Assembly (NCBI GenBank): GCA_028284625.1
Contig: JANQRH010000007.1
Span: 1-64,000 of the forward strand
Reading direction: 5' to 3'
Length of the DNA stretch: 64,000 nucleotides
Origin: Afifellaceae bacterium
GTDB lineage: Bacteria; Pseudomonadota; Alphaproteobacteria; Rhizobiales; Afifellaceae
Position numbers and translations under genes: made by a program. This document shows, piece by piece, positions 10,497 through 19,328 of this stretch; within the stretch, counting starts at the first letter, position 1; every line of letters starts with the position of its first letter. A model generated the notes under the pieces. That model ran no database searches. It was not told the origin of the DNA and worked only from the letters and a program-made list of their open reading frames with translations.

Positions 10497-11432
10497 CTAC
10501 TCCTCAAACGCCTCCACCACCTGTCGGCTGCCGATGAAGAACGCGTCGACGACGAGCTGAAACGGCGCCGGGTCGATGTGGCTCCGCCCCTCGCGCAGCA
10601 ACTCGTCGAAACGCGCGTAGATCGCCTCGTATTCCGCCGGCGTCTCATCGATCAATGATTCGCCGTCGACGACGAGCCTGGCGCCGCCGGAAGCAAGTTT
10701 CAGCGTCATGCCGTCGGCGGTCTCAACGCTGATCTCCCAAACGTCCCGCTCAATCGGCCGCCAGTCCATCTTTGCGCTGAAATCGCCCGCGCGTCCGGCA
10801 AGCGTGAAGGTGAGGTCGGCGGCGATGGGCGATTGCGCATTGGCCGGCACCTGTAGCTCTGCCGAACGCACCAAGACCGGCTCCGGCATGATCTTGGTGA
10901 CGATGGAGAGTGCGTTGATGCCCGGGTCGAAGACGCCGAAGCCACCGGCGGTCCAGATCCATCCCTGGCCGGGATGCCACTTGCGCACATCCTCCTTCCA
11001 CTCCACGAAAAGCCGCGTGACAATCTTGCCGACGAGCCGCCGCCGCGCTTCGTCCACGCCGGCATTGTATTGCGAGTGCCAGGTGGTGAAGAGCACGCGG
11101 CCCTTGTCGGTGGCGATGCGCTCAAGGTCGGCGAGTTCTGAAAGCGTCGCCGTCGGCGGCTTCTCCAGCATGACGTGCTTGCCGGAAAGAAGCGCGTCGC
11201 GCGCAATGTCGTAACGCGCCTGCGGCGGCGTGCACACCGCCACCGCATCGAGGTCGGGCGTTCCCTCAAGCAGGTCGCGATGATTGCGGAAAGCCAGGGC
11301 CTCGCCCGCCGTCAGCCCGCGCTGGCTCGATACCGCGGCGAGCTTGAACGCCGGGCTCTTAGCGATCACGGGCAGGTGCTGATCCTGGCTGATCTTGCCC
11401 AGCCCGACGATGCCGATCCGATATGCGCTCAT
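10497..11432 (-). CDS. Gfo/Idh/MocA oxidoreductase, probably D-galactose 1-dehydrogenase
   Basis: A 311-residue NAD(P)-dependent dehydrogenase. The Rossmann motif GIVGLGKIS is at the N-terminus, followed by the family's EKP motif in HVMLEKPPTATLSELADLE. The central segment WKEDVRKWHPGQ...GGFGVFDPGINALS resembles bacterial D-galactose 1-dehydrogenases, which oxidise galactose to galactonolactone. I rate the family as certain and the substrate as probable. It is divergent from ahcY and has no sugar-catabolic neighbours. Confidence 0.7.
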   Translation of the reverse strand: MSAYRIGIVGLGKISQDQHLPVIAKSPAFKLAAVSSQRGLTAGEALAFRNHRDLLEGTPDLDAVAVCTPPQARYDIARDALLSGKHVMLEKPPTATLSELADLERIATDKGRVLFTTWHSQYNAGVDEARRRLVGKIVTRLFVEWKEDVRKWHPGQGWIWTAGGFGVFDPGINALSIVTKIMPEPVLVRSAELQVPANAQSPIAADLTFTLAGRAGDFSAKMDWRPIERDVWEISVETADGMTLKLASGGARLVVDGESLIDETPAEYEAIYARFDELLREGRSHIDPAPFQLVVDAFFIGSRQVVEAFEE

Positions 11433-11485
11433 AAGAGCCTTCCTTCACTTGTTTGAGACGTTCGCCGTCGCGCATGGACAAAACG

Positions 11486-11507
11486 ACATAAACATTCCTT
11501 TATATGT
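11486..11507. promoter_or_regulatory. Candidate operator upstream of ahcY (SahR-like)
   Basis: ACATAAACATTCCTTTATATGT contains ATAAA (11488-11492) and TTTAT (11499-11503) in inverted orientation around six bases; ACATA and TATGT extend the symmetry at the edges. It sits about 65 bases before the ahcY start. From memory, ATAAA-N6-TTTAT palindromes before ahcY in related bacteria are assigned to SahR, an ArsR-family repressor responding to S-adenosylhomocysteine. No arsR-type gene is in this window. Confidence 0.45.
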
Positions 11508-11572
11508 TGTTGCCGTCTGGCGGCCGGCGATGCTACCTGGCTCCCGAAACCTCTTCTGACAGGACGTATGCG

Positions 11573-12991
11573 ATGACGAGTGGCGGCCCCAATGGGGAAT
11601 TCAACGATTATGTGGTGAAGGATATCAGCCTGGCGGAGTACGGCCGCAAGGAGATTGAGATCGCCGAGACCGAAATGCCGGGCCTCATGGCGATCCGCGA
11701 GGAATATGGCGAGCAGAAGCCTCTGAACGGCGCGCGCATCTCAGGCTCGCTGCACATGACCATCCAGACCGCCGTCCTGATTGAGACGTTGGTGGCGCTG
11801 GGCGCAGAGGTGCGCTGGGCGTCGTGCAACATCTTCTCCACACAAGACCATGCCGCCGCCGCGATTGCCGAAGCTGGCGTGCCCGTCTTTGCGATAAAGG
11901 GCGAGACGCTGGAGGAATATTGGGACTACGCCGACCGCATCTTCCACTGGCCGGACGACGCGCCCACCAACATGATCCTCGACGATGGCGGCGACGCCAC
12001 CATGTACATTTTGCTCGGCGCCCGTGCCGAGGAAGGCGAAGACGTTCTGTCGAACCCGACGACGGAGGAAGAAGAGGTTCTCTTTGCGCAGATCAAGAAG
12101 CGCATGGCTGAGAGCCCCGGCTGGTTCGTCAAGCAGCGCCACGCCATCAAGGGCGTCAGCGAAGAGACCACCACCGGCGTGAACCGTCTCTACCAGCTCA
12201 TGGAGAAGGGCCGGCTGCCGTTCCCGGCGATCAACGTCAACGATTCCGTCACCAAGTCGAAGTTCGACAACAAATACGGCTGCAAGGAATCGCTGGTCGA
12301 TGGCATCCGTCGCGGCACGGACGTGATGATGGCCGGCAAGGTTGCGGTCGTGTGTGGCTATGGCGATGTAGGCAAGGGTTCCGCCGCCTCTTTGCAAGGC
12401 GCCGGCGCGCGCGTGCAGGTGACGGAGATCGATCCGATCTGCGCCTTGCAGGCTGCCATGGACGGCTTTGAGGTCGTGCGGCTGGAGGACGCCGCCCCCA
12501 AGGGCGACATCTTCATCACTGCCACCGGCAACAAGGACGTGATCTCCATCGATCACATGCGCGCCATGAAGGACATGGCGATCGTCGGCAATATCGGCCA
12601 TTTCGACAATGAGATTCAGGTCGCCGCGTTGAAGAACCACAAATGGACCAACGTGAAGCCGCAAGTGGACATGGTCGAGTTCCCCGACGGCAAGCGCATC
12701 ATTCTCCTGTCGGAAGGACGCCTCCTGAATCTCGGCAACGCCACCGGCCATCCGAGCTTCGTCATGTCGGCGAGCTTCTCCAACCAGGTGCTGGCGCAGA
12801 TCGAGCTCTTCAACAAGGGCGATGAATACGAGAACAAGGTCTATGTGCTGCCCAAGCATCTCGACGAGAAGGTCGCGATGCTGCACCTCGCAAAGCTCGG
12901 CGCCAATCTGACGGAACTCTCCGACGACCAGGCGTCTTATATCGGCGTGTCGCAGACAGGCCCGTTCAAGCCGGAGCACTATCGCTACTGA
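11573..12991 (+). CDS. ahcY: Adenosylhomocysteinase
   Basis: A 472-residue S-adenosylhomocysteine hydrolase that converts SAH to adenosine and homocysteine, clearing the inhibitory product of methyltransferases. It shows [18 protein letters not shown] at the N-terminus, the NAD-binding [12 protein letters not shown], and the C-terminal KPEHYRY ending. The ATG at 11573 has AGGA eight bases before it and gives the family's normal start; upstream in-frame codons are ignored. A strong hairpin terminator follows at 13024-13047. Confidence 0.97.
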   Translation: MTSGGPNGEFNDYVVKDISLAEYGRKEIEIAETEMPGLMAIREEYGEQKPLNGARISGSLHMTIQTAVLIETLVALGAEVRWASCNIFSTQDHAAAAIAEAGVPVFAIKGETLEEYWDYADRIFHWPDDAPTNMILDDGGDATMYILLGARAEEGEDVLSNPTTEEEEVLFAQIKKRMAESPGWFVKQRHAIKGVSEETTTGVNRLYQLMEKGRLPFPAINVNDSVTKSKFDNKYGCKESLVDGIRRGTDVMMAGKVAVVCGYGDVGKGSAASLQGAGARVQVTEIDPICALQAAMDGFEVVRLEDAAPKGDIFITATGNKDVISIDHMRAMKDMAIVGNIGHFDNEIQVAALKNHKWTNVKPQVDMVEFPDGKRIILLSEGRLLNLGNATGHPSFVMSASFSNQVLAQIELFNKGDEYENKVYVLPKHLDEKVAMLHLAKLGANLTELSDDQASYIGVSQTGPFKPEHYRY

Positions 12992-13023
12992 CGCGTCGCG
13001 CGGACGTACATTCAACATGGATG

Positions 13024-13047
13024 ACGGCGCCGCCTGTGCGGCGCCGT
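13024..13047 (+). terminator. Rho-independent terminator of ahcY
   Basis: ACGGCGCCGC (13024-13033) and GCGGCGCCGT (13038-13047) make a perfect ten-pair stem with loop CTGT, followed by TGCTTTA. It lies 32 bases past the ahcY stop. Confidence 0.75.
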
Positions 13048-13306
13048 TGCTTTATGAAGCACCCAAACGTTTTCAAGCGCCGGCACGCCGTACGAAACAC
13101 ATTCTCCGCCGCCACGAAATCAACCAGACACATAAGAAGCCGATACGCGTCTCCGTCGCCGGCCACGTAACACCTCTCACACAACCTTCATGCGGCGTGA
13201 GAGCGGAGCGGCGGCAAGAAACAGCCAATGAGGCACGATTGGGGAGCGGAGCCGGTCTCTGCTGCCGGAGCCCCCTTTTTGCATTTTTTAGGAGAGGAAC
13301 ACCGAA
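13048..13306. other. Gap before the OsmC gene, no gene seen
   Basis: About 260 bases without a credible coding frame. An inverted pair CTCTCAC (13174-13180) / GTGAGAG (13197-13203) separated by 16 bases could be an operator or the base of a hairpin. The end holds a C/T-rich tract and the AGGAGAGG ribosome site of the next gene. I cannot place a promoter with confidence. Confidence 0.4.
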
Positions 13307-13891
13307 ATGAACGAGATGATGAACGCAATGGACACCAACGCTGGCGCCGCTGTCGACAATGGCGTCAACGTTGCCGCGCTGGTGGAGGCGCGCACCGCGC
13401 TCGATGCAGCCCCCGAGGCCGCGCAGTTCAAGTGGCGTGCGACGTGTGAGTGGATGAACGGCACGCACAGCCGCTCCACAATCAGTGGCTTCTTCGGCCT
13501 TGGCGAGGAGCAGTCGCGCGAGAAGAGCTTCATGGTCGACGCCGATCACCCGATGCAGTTCGCCGCTGAGGACAACGCGCCGACTCCGGTGGAGATCGTG
13601 CTTTCCGGCCTGGCAAGCTGCCTCACCGCGGGCGTCGCCGCCGTCGCCCAGCATCGCGGCATTCAGCTGCGTTCCGTCAAGGCGACACTGGAAGGCGACA
13701 TGGATCTGCAGGGTATCCTCGGCATCGACGACGAGGTGCGCAACGGCTTCGGCGCCATCCGCGTGCATTTCGATGTCGACGCCGACGCCAGCGAAGACGA
13801 CATCAAGGCGCTGGTGGCTCAGTCGCAGAAGCGTTCAGCGGTGTTTGACATCGTGACCAACCCGACCAACGTCTTCGTCTCGGTCAACTAA
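13307..13891 (+). CDS. OsmC family protein
   Basis: A 194-residue OsmC/YhfA-fold protein. The central part holds the pattern PVEIVLSGLASCLTAGVAAVAQHRG, where the single conserved Cys sits at the expected thiol-peroxidase position, but the first typical OsmC/Ohr cysteine is not apparent. Residues 1-45 are a poorly conserved Ala/Asn-rich extension. OsmC relatives reduce organic hydroperoxides or have other thiol roles; with one clear cysteine the activity is uncertain. AGGAGAGG precedes the ATG. The FAD gene follows 32 bases later, so the two may be co-transcribed. Confidence 0.75.
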   Translation: MNEMMNAMDTNAGAAVDNGVNVAALVEARTALDAAPEAAQFKWRATCEWMNGTHSRSTISGFFGLGEEQSREKSFMVDADHPMQFAAEDNAPTPVEIVLSGLASCLTAGVAAVAQHRGIQLRSVKATLEGDMDLQGILGIDDEVRNGFGAIRVHFDVDADASEDDIKALVAQSQKRSAVFDIVTNPTNVFVSVN

Positions 13892-13923
13892 AGCCCGAAC
13901 GCGAAAGACGAGGGGAGCGGGCC

Positions 13924-15177
13924 ATGCGTTACGCCACGACCGTCATCATCGGCGCCGGGCAATCCGGACTTGCGATGAGCCGGCATCTCGCCGACCGTTC
14001 GATCGACCATGTGTTGATCGAGCGGGGCGAGGTGGCGAACGCCTGGCGGAAGGAGCGCTGGGACTCGCTCCGCCTGCTCACACCAAACTGGCAGAGCCGC
14101 CTGCCGGGCTACGCCTATGACGGCGATGACCCGAACGGCTACATGAACATGCCGGAAGTGGTGCGCTTCCTGCAGACATATGCTCAGCGCATCGATGCGC
14201 CGATCCACGACAACACCAATGTCAAATCGGTCCGGCCCACGGAGCGCGGATATTTCGTCGCCACCGATCGCGGCGAATGGCAATGCGACAGGCTGGTCTT
14301 GGCGACCGGCGCCTGCAATGTCGCCACCGTGCCCGCGATCGCCGAGGGCCTGCCGAACACGATACGCAGCATCACGCCGATGCAATACCGCAACCCCGAC
14401 GCACTGCCTGCTGGCGGTGTGATGATTGTGGGTGCGTCAGCAACGGGCGTGCAGCTTGCCAAGGAAATTCAAGCGAGCGGACGGCAGGTCACCTTGTCTG
14501 TCGGCGAGCATGTGCGCGTGCCGCGCCTTTACCGTGGTCGCGACATCAAATGGTGGATGGACGTCACGGGCGTCATGGACCAGCGTTACACGGCGGTCGA
14601 CGATATCAATCGCGCGCGGCGCGTTCCCTCATTGCAATTGGTCGGTACGCCGGAGCGCATCACGTTGGACCTCAACGCTCTTGTTCAAGACGGCGTGGAT
14701 GTCGTGGGACGCATGCAAGGTCTGCGCGACGGTGTCGCTCAGTTCTCCGGTGCGCTCGCCAACCAATGCGCGCTTGCCGATCTGAAGATGAACCGGCTGC
14801 TCGACGGGATCGACGCGTGGGCGTCCCACAATGGCGTTGATGCGGAAGTCGGCGCACCGGAGCGATTCGAGCCGACGAGAGTCGACGTCAATTCGACTCT
14901 TTCGATGCACCTTGCCGACCGCAATATCCGCACGATCATCTGGGCGACGGGATATCGCCCCGACTATTCGTGGCTCCATGCTCCGGTGCTCGACCGCAAA
15001 GGGCGCATCCGCCACAACGGTGGCGTTGTCGACATGCCCGGCAATCCCGGAAGCCTCTATGTGATGGGTCTGCCCTTCATGCGCCGCCGCAAATCGTCCT
15101 TCATCGACGGCGCTGGCGATGATGCTCACGAATTGGCGGAGCATTTGGCCGCCAGCCTGCGCTCCGCCGCCGCCTGA
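13924..15177 (+). CDS. FAD/NAD(P)-binding monooxygenase-like protein
   Basis: A 417-residue flavoprotein. The N-terminal FAD motif is VIIGAGQSGLAMS, then WRKERWDSLRLLTPNW, as in bacterial flavin-containing monooxygenase-like (CzcO/YUC-type) proteins. A second Rossmann motif, MIVGASATGVQLAKEI, would bind NAD(P)H, and ATGYRPDYSWL lies near the C-terminus. The substrate cannot be read from sequence. It starts 32 bases after the OsmC gene with a GAGGGGAG ribosome site, and the pair may act on reactive or sulfur-containing compounds, which is speculation. Confidence 0.75.
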   Translation: MRYATTVIIGAGQSGLAMSRHLADRSIDHVLIERGEVANAWRKERWDSLRLLTPNWQSRLPGYAYDGDDPNGYMNMPEVVRFLQTYAQRIDAPIHDNTNVKSVRPTERGYFVATDRGEWQCDRLVLATGACNVATVPAIAEGLPNTIRSITPMQYRNPDALPAGGVMIVGASATGVQLAKEIQASGRQVTLSVGEHVRVPRLYRGRDIKWWMDVTGVMDQRYTAVDDINRARRVPSLQLVGTPERITLDLNALVQDGVDVVGRMQGLRDGVAQFSGALANQCALADLKMNRLLDGIDAWASHNGVDAEVGAPERFEPTRVDVNSTLSMHLADRNIRTIIWATGYRPDYSWLHAPVLDRKGRIRHNGGVVDMPGNPGSLYVMGLPFMRRRKSSFIDGAGDDAHELAEHLAASLRSAAA

Positions 15178-15313
15178 GCCAACAAAGTTAACGAATCCTT
15201 TCCAATCGCAGCGCTAGATTTGCCGCGGCTTTTCCGCGTTGGGCGGAGCGAGTAAGTTGGAAATGATTCGTCCGGGCTATGGCTAGAGGGGCCATCCGGA
15301 TGCGGCGGGGCGG

Positions 15314-17797
15314 ATGGCGAAACGAAGCGCAGAACGGATATCCGGTTCTGGACGACGGCTGTGGCTCGCCGCGCTGCTGGGCACCGCGCCGCTGATCCTG
15401 TCCTCGGCCGAAGCACAGACGCTTCCCAACATATCGCTGAACGGCATGGAGGCGGCACTGAATGGCGTCGCCTGGGCCGCGGTGACGGCCGGGACCGCAC
15501 TTGCTGCGCTGATTGCCTTTACGCTTTTCCTGCGCGCCCGGCGTGACGAACGGCTTGTCGCGGCGCAGAGGGAGGTGGCCGTACTCCGCACCGCGCTGGA
15601 TCGCACCGAAGCACTGCTCGACGCCGACGACCAGAAGACAGTGGTGTGGGAATCGGCCACGTCGGAGCCGCGCGTCTTCGGCGGGCTTGCGGAGCGGGTC
15701 GGCGCGCCGAGCGACCGTGCGTCGTTTCTCGCGTTCTCATCATGGCTGAGCGTGGACACCGCTGGCGAGCTCGAGGAGGCGGTCGACAAGCTCCGCCGAC
15801 AGGGCGAGGGCTTTTACATCGCCGTGCGCGCATCCGGCGGCGCGCTTCTGGAGGCGACCGGGCGAACCAGCGGTCGCCGTGCCGTGCTCAGGCTGCGCGA
15901 GCTGACCGGCGAGCGTCGCTCGCTTGCGGAGCTGAAAGAGCAGGCCGTCTACGTGATAAGCGAGATGTCGGCGCTGCGTGCGTTAGCCGATCTTCTGCCG
16001 CTGCCGCTCTGGCGGCGCAACCGCACCGGACGCTTGGTCTGGGTAAACGCGGCTTATGCGCGCGCCGTTGAGGCCGACGATGCCGAAGCCGTCGTCGCGG
16101 CAGGAATTGAGCTGCTTCCGGCGCGCGCCCGCGAGGCGATGCGCGAAGCGACGCGCGACGGCGTGTCTTACGACGACATCGCAACGGCGACCGTGGCCGG
16201 CGAACGCCGCCAGCTCAGGATTCTCGATCGGCCGATCGATGACGGCGCCATCGGCGCTGCGATTGACGTGACCGAGCTTCAGGACGCGCGTGGCGAGCTG
16301 GAGCGGATCACGCGCTCAAATGCACGCACGGTCGATCAGTTGACCGCCGGCATCGCCGTCTTCGGCAAGGACCGCCGCATCCTCTTTCATAACGCCGCAT
16401 TCCGGTCGCTCTGGGGGCTGCCGGCCGACTGGCTCGCCACCAAGCCTGAGGAGAGCACGATCCTCGATCAGCTGCGCTCGGAGCGGAAGCTGCCGGAGCA
16501 GTCGAACTATCGCGACTGGCGCAAAAAGCACCTCGACGCCTACGACGGTGAGAACCACCGCGAGGAAATGTGGCACCTTCCGGACGGTCGCACGCTGCGT
16601 GTCGTCGCGCTCCCCAATGCCGATTCCGGCATGACCTACATCTACGAGAACGTCACCGAGCAGCTTTCGCTGGAAAGCCGGCTGACCGCCTTGTCGCATC
16701 TGCAAGGCGAAACGCTCGACCATCTGGCGGAGGCGGTGGCGGTGTTCGGTACAGACGGCCGGCTGCGGCTTTTCAATCCGGTCTTCGCCGATATCTGGCG
16801 GCTGTCACCGGCCATGCTGCGGGACGAGCCGCATATCAGCGACGTGATTGAAGCGTGCCAGGCGCTTCATGACGACAAGCCCGCTTGGGGGGACATCCAT
16901 GCCGCGGTGACGGACATGGATCACAAGGGCCAAGTGGCCGGGCGCATGGAGCGCCCCGATGGCAGCGTCATCGATTTCGCCACCGTCTCTCTGCCGGAAG
17001 GCATGAGCATGCTGACCTTCGTTGACGTGACGGATTCCGCGCGTGTCGAACGCGTACTCAAAGAGCGCAACGAAGCCCTGGAGGCGGCCGACCGACTGAA
17101 GTCGGATTTCATCCAGCACGTTTCCTACGAGCTGCGTTCGCCGTTGCAGACCATCATCGGTTTCTCCGAGCTTCTCTCAGGCGCGGCGAGCGGCGACCTG
17201 ACCAAGGAGCAGCGCGACTACATGGACCACATTGAATCCTCCTCGCGCTCGCTCATGTCGCTCATCAACGACATCCTCGATCTCGCCACCGTCGACGCCG
17301 GCATCATGTCGCTCGATATCGCCGAGGCCGACATCGCCGCGCTTGTCACATCAGCGGTGGAAGGATTGCGCGACCGCCTGAGCGAGCAGCGCATATCCTT
17401 GTCGATCGACGTCCTTGAAGATGTCGGCACGTTCCAGGTCGACGAACATCGCATCCGGCAGATCCTCTTCAACCTGGTGTCCAATGCCATCCGCTTCTCC
17501 AATGCCGGTGGCGATATTCGCGTCGAGGCGAGGCGTCAGGACGATTGGATCGTGTTCCGCATTGTCGATAACGGTGTAGGCATTCCGGGTGATCTGATGC
17601 CGGCCATCTTCCAGCCCTTTGAGACGCGCTCCACACGCGGCCGTCGGGGTGGCGCCGGGCTTGGCCTGTCGATCGTCAAGAGCCTTGTGGAGCTGCATGG
17701 CGGCGGCGTCGACATCCGCTCCGAGGAAGGCAAGGGGACGACGGTGACGGTGCGCATTCCCGTCGCGCCTGCCGCGATGGCCGTCGCCGCGGCTTAA
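15314..17797 (+). CDS. divL: DivL-type PAS histidine-kinase homologue with Tyr in the H-box
   Basis: An 827-residue membrane protein: hydrophobic segments at about residues 16-34 and 52-73, then three PAS-like regions (about 225-320, 340-450, 465-575), a dimerisation/H-box helix (about 597-670) and an HATPase domain. The H-box reads HVSYELRSPL, with Tyr605 where kinases carry the phosphorylated His; the ATP-lid motifs NLVSNAIRFS, DNGVGI and GGAGLGLS are intact. This is the hallmark of DivL, which in Caulobacter senses DivK~P and controls CckA-CtrA signalling. The position directly before tsaE also matches divL loci in Alphaproteobacteria. The next ATG is one base after the stop. Confidence 0.85.
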   Translation: MAKRSAERISGSGRRLWLAALLGTAPLILSSAEAQTLPNISLNGMEAALNGVAWAAVTAGTALAALIAFTLFLRARRDERLVAAQREVAVLRTALDRTEALLDADDQKTVVWESATSEPRVFGGLAERVGAPSDRASFLAFSSWLSVDTAGELEEAVDKLRRQGEGFYIAVRASGGALLEATGRTSGRRAVLRLRELTGERRSLAELKEQAVYVISEMSALRALADLLPLPLWRRNRTGRLVWVNAAYARAVEADDAEAVVAAGIELLPARAREAMREATRDGVSYDDIATATVAGERRQLRILDRPIDDGAIGAAIDVTELQDARGELERITRSNARTVDQLTAGIAVFGKDRRILFHNAAFRSLWGLPADWLATKPEESTILDQLRSERKLPEQSNYRDWRKKHLDAYDGENHREEMWHLPDGRTLRVVALPNADSGMTYIYENVTEQLSLESRLTALSHLQGETLDHLAEAVAVFGTDGRLRLFNPVFADIWRLSPAMLRDEPHISDVIEACQALHDDKPAWGDIHAAVTDMDHKGQVAGRMERPDGSVIDFATVSLPEGMSMLTFVDVTDSARVERVLKERNEALEAADRLKSDFIQHVSYELRSPLQTIIGFSELLSGAASGDLTKEQRDYMDHIESSSRSLMSLINDILDLATVDAGIMSLDIAEADIAALVTSAVEGLRDRLSEQRISLSIDVLEDVGTFQVDEHRIRQILFNLVSNAIRFSNAGGDIRVEARRQDDWIVFRIVDNGVGIPGDLMPAIFQPFETRSTRGRRGGAGLGLSIVKSLVELHGGGVDIRSEEGKGTTVTVRIPVAPAAMAVAAA

Positions 17798-17798
17798 G

Positions 17799-19304
17799 AT
17801 GTCAACGCCATCGGGGGAGCGACGCCTCGTTTTCCCGCTTCACGACCTCGCGGCAACGGCGCGATTGGCTGAGGACGTCGCAGCCATGCTTCGGCCCGGC
17901 GATCTTGTGGCGCTCGCCGGCGACCTTGGGGCGGGCAAGACGACGTTCGCCCGCGCGCTCCTCAGAGCACTCTTCGATGATCCTGCGCTGGACGTGCAAA
18001 GCCCGACCTTTCCGCTGCGCATCGACTACGCGCCGCCATCATTTCCCGTGGCGCATGTCGATCTTTACCGACTCGCGAGTGCCGGCGAGCTCTCCGAGAT
18101 CGGACTGGAGGAGGCGCTGCGTGAAGGCGTTGTCCTGGTCGAATGGCCGGAAAAACTCCCGCCCGACCTGACGGAAGACCGGCTCGACGTGACGCTGGAG
18201 ATTGCCGGCACGGGCCGCCGGGCGATGATAGCCGGCGGCGCGACCTGGCCGGCGCGACTGGCGCGCACCCATGAAGTTCGCGCCTTCATCGACCGGGCCG
18301 GCTGGGCCGGGGCGATGCGCATACCCGTCGCCGGCGACGCCTCCTATCGCATGTATGAGCGGCTTCGCCGTAACTCCGACGTCGCCATTTTGATGAACGC
18401 GCCGGAGCGGCCGAAAGGGCCGCCGGATTTCGATGGCCGCACTTATGATGACGTGGCGCACCGCGCGACCGACATTCGGCCGTTCGTGGCCATCGGCGGG
18501 GCGCTGCGTGAGCGCGACGTCCGTGCGCCCGAGATTAAGGCCGTTGATATGGCGGGCGGGCTTCTTGTGATGGAAGACCTCGGAGGCGCCGGCATTGTTG
18601 ATGCAGATGGCGCGCCGATCATCGAGCGCTACGAGGCAGCGATCGATCTTCTGGTCTTCATGCATGGCCAGGCCTGGCCGGCGGAGGCGCCATTGCCGGA
18701 AGGCGAAACCCACCGCCTGCCGCCTTACGACCGGGACGCGCTTCTGGTGGAGATCTCGCTTTTCCCCGATTGGTTCGGCGGGCAGGGCGATGAGCCCGCT
18801 TTTCCGGCGGACACGCGTGATGCCTTTCTCAAGGCCTGGGCGAACCTGCTGGAGCGCGTCGACGCCACCTGGACGACCTGGGTGATGCGCGATTTTCACT
18901 CGCCCAACATTCTATGGCAGGCCGACGCGACCGGCACCGATCGCGTTGGAATCATTGACTTTCAGGACGCCCTGATCGGCCACCCGGCGTATGACGTGGC
19001 GTCGCTGGCACAGGATGCGCGCGTGGAGATCGGCGCCGCGGAGGAAGCGCATCTCAAGGCGCGCTACATCGCCGGACGCGCGGCCGCCGATGCTGCCTTC
19101 GACAAGGAGGCGTTTGAGGTGGCTTACGCGATTCTTGGGCTTCAGCGCGCCACCAAGGTTCTGGGCATCTTCACGCGCCTTGCACTGGCGGAAGGAAAAC
19201 CCGGCTATCAGCGCCATCGCCGGCGCCTGAAGGCGCTGATCCGCCGCACGCTGGAGCATCCGGTTCTTTCCGACTTGCGGCTCTGGTATGAGCCCTATCT
19301 GTAA
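17799..19304 (+). CDS. TsaE-AmgK fusion: tRNA t6A ATPase plus amino-sugar kinase
   Basis: A 501-residue two-domain protein. Residues 1-150 are TsaE, the ATPase of the threonylcarbamoyladenosine (t6A37) tRNA complex, with Walker A GDLGAGKTT near residue 41, SPTFPLRIDY, HVDLYRL and VLVEWPEKL. Residues from about 160 to the end are an aminoglycoside-phosphotransferase-fold kinase with the catalytic loop VMRDFHSPNILW and metal site IIDFQDALIGHP. The kinase resembles AmgK, which phosphorylates MurNAc/GlcNAc at C1 in cell-wall recycling; the MurU-like gene next door supports this. Both domains look intact. There is no stop codon or start site between them, so it is a true fusion. Confidence 0.85.
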   Translation: MSTPSGERRLVFPLHDLAATARLAEDVAAMLRPGDLVALAGDLGAGKTTFARALLRALFDDPALDVQSPTFPLRIDYAPPSFPVAHVDLYRLASAGELSEIGLEEALREGVVLVEWPEKLPPDLTEDRLDVTLEIAGTGRRAMIAGGATWPARLARTHEVRAFIDRAGWAGAMRIPVAGDASYRMYERLRRNSDVAILMNAPERPKGPPDFDGRTYDDVAHRATDIRPFVAIGGALRERDVRAPEIKAVDMAGGLLVMEDLGGAGIVDADGAPIIERYEAAIDLLVFMHGQAWPAEAPLPEGETHRLPPYDRDALLVEISLFPDWFGGQGDEPAFPADTRDAFLKAWANLLERVDATWTTWVMRDFHSPNILWQADATGTDRVGIIDFQDALIGHPAYDVASLAQDARVEIGAAEEAHLKARYIAGRAAADAAFDKEAFEVAYAILGLQRATKVLGIFTRLALAEGKPGYQRHRRRLKALIRRTLEHPVLSDLRLWYEPYL

Positions 19305-19328
19305 GCGGAAGGGGCGAGGAGGCCCGGT

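Noticed and set aside
11433-11572. SAH or SAM riboswitch before ahcY
   Set aside because: I could not fit the conserved core or pseudoknot of a known SAH or SAM class; the protein-operator palindrome explains the region better.
11741-13018. 425-codon frame on the minus strand opposite ahcY
   Set aside because: It mirrors ahcY codons in a GC-rich genome, has no family signature and no ribosome site.
15178-15313. CtrA site (TTAA-N7-TTAA) before divL
   Set aside because: Only one TTAA (in GTTAACG) is present; the second half-site is missing.
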